From Scedosporium boydii (taxonomy: Eukaryota; Ascomycota; Sordariomycetes; Microascales; Microascaceae), in NCBI GenBank assembly GCA_002221725.1, contig NJFT01000034.1, forward strand, positions 180,618 to 244,617: a stretch of 64,000 nucleotides of DNA, in the 5' to 3' direction. Position numbers and translations under genes: made by a program. Of the stretch, positions 57,732 through 64,000 are shown piece after piece; positions within the stretch are counted from its first letter, which is position 1, and every line of letters starts with the position of its first letter. The notes beneath the pieces were generated by a model that was not told the DNA's origin, searched no databases, and saw only the letters and a program-made list of their open reading frames with translations.

Positions 57732-60301
57732 CTTTTCTTTTTAGCCCAAGCTGTCGATTGTCGATCTTGTCTTGGAGACTCCTCTCCTGGCTTCACGCTC
57801 GATATGATCCCGCCATTCGGAGAGATTTGCTCAAATGCTGAGATAATTTTGGTCAAAATGTCTCTCCTTTTTTTCGTTACCAATGCAAAATTTATCCCCT
57901 GTCACTTTCTTTTCGTCAACAACAAGTGAGAAAGATGGCGGGGAGAAAAGCCCCCATTCCTTTTTTCAGGGTAGGAGAGAAAAAAAAAAAAACTTGCTCT
58001 CATCAAGCCATCCCATCCCATCCTCCGTCATCTTCCGGGATACCAACCTGTGAACTACCTTGCTCACTGCCAGGCTTCACAGCTCTGTAACTTCGTACTA
58101 CCCACGCTACTGCTGGCGTGTCCAGATGCGTCGGCGCCCACTCCGTCCAGGTCTGTTACCGCCGCCACGACCGATTTGATCTCCGATCGTCACGCTCCCT
58201 TGCTTCCTGACAAAGGGGGGCGGTCCCGGGATCTGCTCATCCTGCCAACGTCGACCCCCTGTGATAATACCCGTCAATGATCTGTCTCTCTTTTTCTTTG
58301 ATCACGCGAAACGTGGAACCCGGAGGACGCTCCAAATGTGTTCCTAGTCTTCCAACCTTGTATCCTTCGTACTTATAACACCGAGGCGCTTGACTTTTCC
58401 CTTGCTCTGTATTACCGGTGATCCTCGAAAGGGAGCCGAAATGCCTCGGGCAGTGCTTGGGATCTTTGTAAGTGGTTAAAAAGGTTTGAGAAGATGAAAT
58501 TCTGGGACACCAATGCAATGCGACGATTCGCTCGATGAGGGTATCTCCGAGGTCGTTTGTTAGGCTAATCCTACACGCAATGGGGAGGGTTAATGCGGGA
58601 GGGTACGTCAGGAATACAACCCCAAAAAAAAATTAACGATTCTGTAGTTTTGGTACACTTACGCGCCATCTATTTTCGGCGGTGACGATGACGGTGACGA
58701 AGCCGACGAACTGGATTGGAAAGTACCAAGACTTCATGGAGGCATTTTCCAATGGCTGGCCTACTTGTACGAGGTACGACTGCGAGGTACGCAAGTAAAT
58801 GCGAGCTCCTGTCACCTTGACTGCCGGCCAAGGAGAGCTGCGAAGTACATACATTCACTACGACACTACTCTGTTCAGGGACGAAGTTTAAGGTGGAGTG
58901 GAGTTCTGCCAGCTGGCTGGTAATGCTCATGCTGACCCCAGTCAGAGAGGTACCTCAGTACAGGGCGAAATACTGGGGCTTCAGTGCTCCCCCACGTCTT
59001 TGGACTCTTGCTTTGTACGAAGTATGGAGTACTTCGTCCTGCGAAATCTGAAGACGAAGCACGAGCGTACGCATACGCAGTACGTATTAATGTGATCCGA
59101 CAACCGCGCCGAAAGTGACTTCAACCTATGTAAATCTGGTTTGATATGATCCTCATTGATCCAATTGCACCAGTGACCCATGGATACAAATCCTCTCCCT
59201 GTTGCCAGGACAGCTCCAGCCAGACCTTTTCATGAAAACGTTATTTGGGGGCCCATACTTCGTACGGAGATCTGCAACCAAAAGGACCCGGTTCACTTCC
59301 CTTTTATTCTCACACGCTCTCTTCTCATCCTCATCTCTCTTGAGATGTTGCCCCTTCATTCCAAGGCCAGCCGGTTCCCGTTCCCGTCTAGGATCCATCA
59401 AGGTCCCGTCCAATGTCGAGGTCCCTGTCAAGACGATCCATCAATGTACTTGTAGCTTGAGCTTTGTGCACTAAGCGGTAATGCTCCGTACTGGTACGAT
59501 AAAGTGGTTTAGCGTCAGTGTCGTAGCACTATTATCGCCTTCCCCCGACTATTATTATCATCTCGGTTCCCTGTTCCGCTCTCAACGGAGTCAGTTTGTG
59601 CGGTACCGATCGCCAGGAAAGTCTGTGCTCCGCTGGTCACCGCCACCCATGCTTTTCCAAGACAATCCCTGTCCCCTGTTCTGCCCTGTTGTGCCCTCCG
59701 CGACCGCGCCAACCAGCGAGACCAGCGAGACCTACCCATGGTCGCCTTAGTCTAAATACCGCCTTTCAACCCTGCCCTTACCCCTACTTGCAGCCCGGAT
59801 GTGCCCATTACCCACCCTACCCTCGTCTGGCGTGCCCTACTAGTCTCAACCTAAACCACCTCCCTCCTTCAAACCCACTTATACGTACTCGCTCACTCCG
59901 ACACTCAGTCACTCGCTCACCTCACAGACTTGCATCCTGTTTCTCTTCTCAATCAGTTTCTTCGTCCCTCAGACCTTACACTCACTCGCCAGATCTCTCT
60001 CCTCGAATGCTCCTCGGCTCTGTCGAAACAGCTTGACGAATTGTGATTAGACCTGTCACTGGGATTTTGCATGCGAATTAAGGAATGAATGAGGAAACAA
60101 CACAGCAAAGAACCTAGCAGAATACGACCATTCCTCTCGGCGACTTACATCCGCATCTTGAATGTCGCACCGGAAGCCCGCCATTCGAATCCTCAACTGC
60201 GCTTCTCGGCTTTCACCACTTATCTCTGAGCGGCTAAAGATTGAACAAGGCGGCCCTCCTTCCACTTCAGCTCGCATCATGGGCCCAACTCGCATGGTTT
60301 T

Positions 60302-62303
60302 ATGATAATCACCCCTCGCCCACCGCCGACTTCCTCCTCTTCAACACCTGGCCCTCTCCCGCGGGCCAGTGAAGCTCCCAGTACGATGGCCGCAAGCCTG
60401 GCCATTCCTTCCGGCGGTAGCAGCAGTAGTAGCCATGGCATCTTCTCGCGCAATATCGACGGCACCGACGTTCCCCGGTGGCTAAACGACAATGATGTCT
60501 TCTTTCTCAAGCTGACGTCGCTGACGTGCTCGTCCGTCAGTGTCTTGTTTGCTCTGGTGGCATTCTACTGGTTTACGCGGATGAGACGCAGCTTCCGTCA
60601 CGAGTAAGTTTGTGTGTTTGGTTGCGTGTTACCTTGTGTTGCGTGAGGTGCAGCATGGTTATGACTGGCATTGCCAAGCTTGAGCTTCTAACTCTTTTTT
60701 TCCCCGTCACAGCCTCATCATGCTTCTTATACAGAGCGACATGTTCAAGTCGCTCTGGTTTGTGATATTCGCCGTCGTCGATTTCGTACATGGCCCCGTA
60801 CAATCCTCGTCGGCGTTTTGTCAAGCCAGCGGCTTCTTCCTAACTGTCGGTGTCGAGGCGTCAGATGTTGCTGTGCTCCTAATCGCCATTCACACCGCCC
60901 TCTACATCTTTAGGCCAAAGCGAGCCAACGGCGAATATGGCTTATATTCGTACCGCCACTATGCTTATGCCGCCTTCTTCTGCTTCCCCGTCCTCATGGC
61001 ATCTCTCGCTTTTATTCACAAACCCTACGGCTACGTGAACCTCGGCGAGAACTGCTTCTTACCCGTCGAACCTTCTTGGCCACGAACAGTGCTGAGCTGG
61101 GTTCCCCGTTATGTCATCTTCCTCGCGATCCTCTTCATCTACGCTTGTATATATTTATATGTTTCGTTTCTTATGAGGCGGTTCAACCGCATTAACCTAA
61201 AGAGAAACCAAGCGAACTACGCATTTACGCAATTAACCGAGCCCGAATCGCCGGCTCCGACCCCGCCGGCGACGACATATCAGATCTCCTCACTGCCGTC
61301 CTCGAGGAGGGGGTCGGCCTTTGATCACACTTGCCGAGATCGACAAAACTCGGTATCGACCTTTAGCTCGGTAAAATTCGACCTAGCAAGAGTTCAATAT
61401 GACGCGGCGACCCCAACCCAGCGGCATCAATTCCCAACGAAGTGGAAATGGCCGAACTCTAACGCCACCGATCCACCGACTCGGCCGGCATCGAGACCCG
61501 CCGACAATTTATCCGACATCGAGTCCATCTCACCCACAACCATCGTCGACTTCGAGGGTGGAGGGATCAATTCTCCACGGACCCCCGACACATTACTATC
61601 GCGCGATGGAGACGGGCTCCCTCTCTCGATATTTGCGGCAGATAATACCTCGACCGCCGCCCTCAACCAACAACCCGCCCGGCTCATGTCCGCCGGAAAC
61701 ATATCCACAACCACACGCGACGGCGCCGCCGCCGGCCGCGCATCCTACAGCTCGACGACATCCTCCTCGGCCCTCTTTACCGAAACCGACGCCGACGTAT
61801 CCGGCATGGCCAAGACGCGCGAAAAGATCCGCCACCAACTCCGCCTCCTCTTCATCTACCCGCTCGTATACATGGTTGTCTGGCTCGTCCCCTTCATCTC
61901 GCACATTCTCACCTGGGAAGACGACGACGACTTGGTGCCGTTCGGGGTGCTCGTGCTCAGCCTCATGAGCTTGTGCATCCAGGGTGCCGTGAACGCGCTG
62001 CTGTTTTCGATCCGCGAGAAACCGTGGAGGCATGTGAATAAGACGAAGTTGACGGGATCCGGGACGTCTTCGTGGAAGTTTGGGTCTGCGCCGCGGAGGA
62101 GGCAACCTACTGTGGGGAGGACGAGAGAGGAGATGCTTGTTGATGGACGGATTGCGCGGCGGAGGCTTGATGTGGAGATTGCGGAGAGGAGGTTGAAGAT
62201 GCCGTTGGGGAAGAGGAGAAGTCGGCAGTGGTGGGATGTGGTGGATGTGGAGCCCCCCAAGGACATGGGGTCCTATGATGAGGAGGCGTTGGTTGGGAGA
62301 TGA
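60302..62303 (+). CDS. Git3/Gpr1-type G-protein-coupled receptor
   Basis: Seven-helix receptor of the fungal nutrient (glucose/amino-acid) sensing class that signals through a G-alpha to adenylate cyclase. Exons 60302-60603 and 60713-62303 (109-nt intron) encode 630 residues; Met29 is a possible alternative start. Helices: 1 about 67-92 (FFLKLTSLTCSSVSVLFALV), 2 from about 102 (LIMLLIQSDMFKSLWFVIFA), 3 with EASDVAVLLIAIHTALYIF, 4 HYAYAAFFCFPVLMASLAF, 5 VPRYVIFLAILFIYACIYLY, 6 near 479 (LLFIYPLVYMVVWLVPFI), 7 near 508-533. The loop between helices 5 and 6 is about 200 residues, Ser/Thr/Pro-rich, as in this family. SDMFKSLW and the helix-6/7 part match the Git3 N- and C-terminal domains. The ligand cannot be told. 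Confidence 0.88.
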
Positions 62304-63048
62304 TTATGGACTGGTGTTCTTTTTTTTTTTTTTTCTTTATTTCATCTACCTGGGTTTTCTTTTGTCATTGTTCCAATATCCATTCCCAAGAGGTACTTGG
62401 GGGTCCCACCAAAACTGGGGGTCACCATCCTCCACTATGGACTTGCATATCAAGGATGGACGCGAAACTATTACCACTGGCGAACGGGGGCGGATCGGGG
62501 CGGGGGTCAGCGGGATCACATCGGAACGGGGAACACAGGGTTTGGCGGGTTTGGGGGCATCTATGGCACCAATGACGACCGAAGAAGGATCGTCGGTAGA
62601 CTCGGGGCATCATCAGCATTGGGCAGGGGCGTTTTTTTGGAACATTTTATTTCATGGCATGACAGCCTTTTCTTTTTGGTGCGAAGGGGATAACTCGGCT
62701 CTCAGGTATTGGATAAGGAACGGTAATTTTGTTGGCATACAAATTACACTCGGCGTTTTGGGAAGAGAGAACGAGCATGGGATAGCAACAGGGCTTGTAT
62801 TACCAACTCGGAGCATTGATATCCATGGATATTCTGCAGTTAAGGAGCGCTTGGACGAGGATTGTCCCCTTCATGTTATATACATTTTCTCTTACTATCA
62901 AATGCTGTAGCTCTATCATAGATGTCTCTTCAACTATCTTCTCGGGCAACGTCTATCAGCCTCATAAGTACAAGGGATCAGAAAATTCAAGTATCGTTCC
63001 TCTATATCCAAGAAAAGAAACAAAAAATACTTCTCTTTCCAGTTCTAC
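62304..63048. other. Convergent 3' flanks of receptor and amidotransferase genes
   Basis: A 745-bp gap between convergent stops, with a T-rich run at about 62319-62336. Open frames here are unsupported. Confidence 0.45.
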
Positions 63049-63896
63049 TCATTCCTCTTCCAAGAACCTCACAAACGCCTTCGCTATCGCAACCCCGTCA
63101 TGTTCATTACCCACCCTCTTCATGGCATCCCCATAAAGCTCATCCGAGAAAGCCCCGGCGTCATGTCTTCTCTCGCAAATTTCTCGGACGATCTCCTCGT
63201 TGAACTCAGGATGGCCCTGGACGGAGATGTACCGCTTGGGCACACACATAGCTTGTACGGGGCAAAAGGCCGTAGAAGCGAGTTGGATGGCATCGGGCGG
63301 GAAAGCCTTTACCTCATCGCGGTGCATTTGCTGGATTCTCTGTGTTTATTATCATCCCATCGTTAGCATTTCATCTTTTTCCTTCGTCTTTCATGTTTTC
63401 GCCATCCTTCCTCCCTTCCCAGTATAACAGACATATCCAAACTCACCATCTTCTCCAAACCAAAGAGCTTCTTCCCTTCCTCACTCAACTCAACATCCGT
63501 AACGGCCACCTCCCACCCCTTTTCACTCTGCCCCACGCCGACCCCCAAGGCCCTCCCCAGAATCTGATGACCGAAACACACGCCTACGACCCTCACTCTA
63601 TTCGTCTCGAGAGCCTTGCGAGTGTAATCCACCAAATCTCGGATCCATTCGTCGTCGAGGTACGCCGAGTGCTTAGATCCCGTGATGAGGATGGCGTCAA
63701 TGTCGGAGAGGGAAGGGTAGGCGAAGGAGTCGTTGACGATGTGGTGGCGGGTGATGGTGAAGTGAGTTGTTACGGGCGTGGGGGACGTGGCGGAGGCGAG
63801 GAGGGAGGTGAAGAGGCCAGTGTAGTGGGAGTAGCGGGCGGCTGTTTGGGGTTGGGGCATGTCGGCCTCGAGGACGGCAAGGCGGATGGGGGACAT
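63049..63896 (-). CDS. Class I glutamine amidotransferase-like protein
   Basis: GATase1-fold protein related to GMP-synthase-type amidotransferase domains (yeast YLR126C-like). Exons on the minus strand are 63896-63447 and 63339-63049 (107-nt intron), giving 246 residues. The start MSPIRLAVLEADMPQPQT is typical of the group. The nucleophile elbow is GVCFGHQILGRALG, with Cys as expected. The second part carries MHRDEV and the His/Glu of the triad in SVQGHPEF. The physiological substrate is not known for this family; ammonia release from glutamine, or a related gamma-glutamyl hydrolysis, is the expected chemistry. Confidence 0.87.
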
Positions 63897-64000
63897 TTTG
63901 GGGGATGGTGGGGGTGGGTTTAGGACGGGGGGTTTGGTGGTTTTTGTGGATAGGGATGATGGTAATGAGAAGGATTCAGATCGATGGGTTGGCGAATGGT

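Larger units (their letters stand above)
51641..60301. other. 8.7-kb gene-poor interval
   Basis: No open frame with recognisable protein features and no tRNA or rRNA was found. It contains a hairpin (52207-52254), pyrimidine and purine runs (53390-53415, 57397-57440), a G-rich tract (55370-55409), a T tract (57711-57731) and many copies of TACTTCGTA-like words between 54.4 and 59.3 kb. The last about 500 bp before 60302 are C/T-rich and probably form the promoter and leader of the receptor gene. A diverged gene with short exons could be missed. Confidence 0.45.

Noticed and set aside
59596..60036. 146-codon plus-strand Pro/Arg/Ser-rich frame
   Set aside because: Falls in the C/T-rich leader and promoter of the receptor gene; no domain.
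62236..62910. 224-codon plus-strand frame overlapping the end of the receptor gene
   Set aside because: Starts in another frame inside the receptor exon and runs through a T tract; no domain.
1..64000. tRNA, rRNA and CRISPR-like arrays
   Set aside because: No convincing tRNA T-loop/acceptor pairing, no 5S or large rRNA segment, and no regularly spaced repeat array was seen by eye; a dedicated scan would be needed to exclude a small tRNA.

Overview
The window is nuclear DNA from a filamentous ascomycete (Pezizomycotina). Genes are dense and intron-poor. Introns are about 55-120 nt with GT..AG ends and CTAAC/CTGAC-type branch sites. The gene content (Arb1, a Git3-type receptor, a fungal-type modular polyketide synthase with an AflR-like regulator) is that of moulds. 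I cannot place it below subphylum from sequence alone. Gene models were built by joining open frames across splice sites; every complete multi-exon model closes to a whole number of codons.

There are three regions. (1) 1-21.5 kb is housekeeping: CTF18 (cut by the left edge), CLP1, a PMP3-type proteolipid, ARB1, an inositol polyphosphate kinase, an isolated METTL7-like methyltransferase, PRP22 and ESF1. (2) 22.5-51.6 kb is a secondary-metabolite gene cluster. In order it holds O-methyltransferase 1 (+), alpha/beta hydrolase 1 (+), a mitochondrial phosphate carrier (-) that looks like a housekeeping intruder, a Zn2Cys6 AflR-like regulator (+), alpha/beta hydrolase 2 (-), a trans-acting enoyl reductase (-), a 2867-residue highly reducing polyketide synthase with a terminal reductase domain (+), an MFS exporter (-), an FAD monooxygenase (+) and O-methyltransferase-like protein 2 (+). 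(3) 51.6-64 kb starts with an 8.7 kb stretch with no recognisable gene, followed by a Git3-type G-protein-coupled receptor and a class I glutamine amidotransferase.

Proposed logic of the cluster: the synthase (KS-AT-DH-MT-inactive ER-KR-ACP-R) builds a reduced, C-methylated chain. The trans-ER supplies enoyl reduction, because the internal ER region is degenerate. The R domain releases the chain as an aldehyde or alcohol. The FAD monooxygenase and O-methyltransferase 1 would decorate it and the MFS protein would export it. The product is unknown; no P450, NRPS module or terpene gene is present.

The most notable points are these. Three promoters of cluster genes carry a perfect TCGGNNNCCGA palindrome and a fourth carries a looser TCGN5CGA version, which fits an AflR-type regulon. 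The second O-methyltransferase has Leu-Asn-Trp where the family has catalytic His-Asp-Trp. The two hydrolases carry Phe and Cys where relatives have the Ser nucleophile. These altered sites suggest repurposed enzymes. The phosphate carrier gene inside the cluster has an AT instead of AG at one splice acceptor. A pogo/Fot-type transposase relic sits between the synthase and the transporter.
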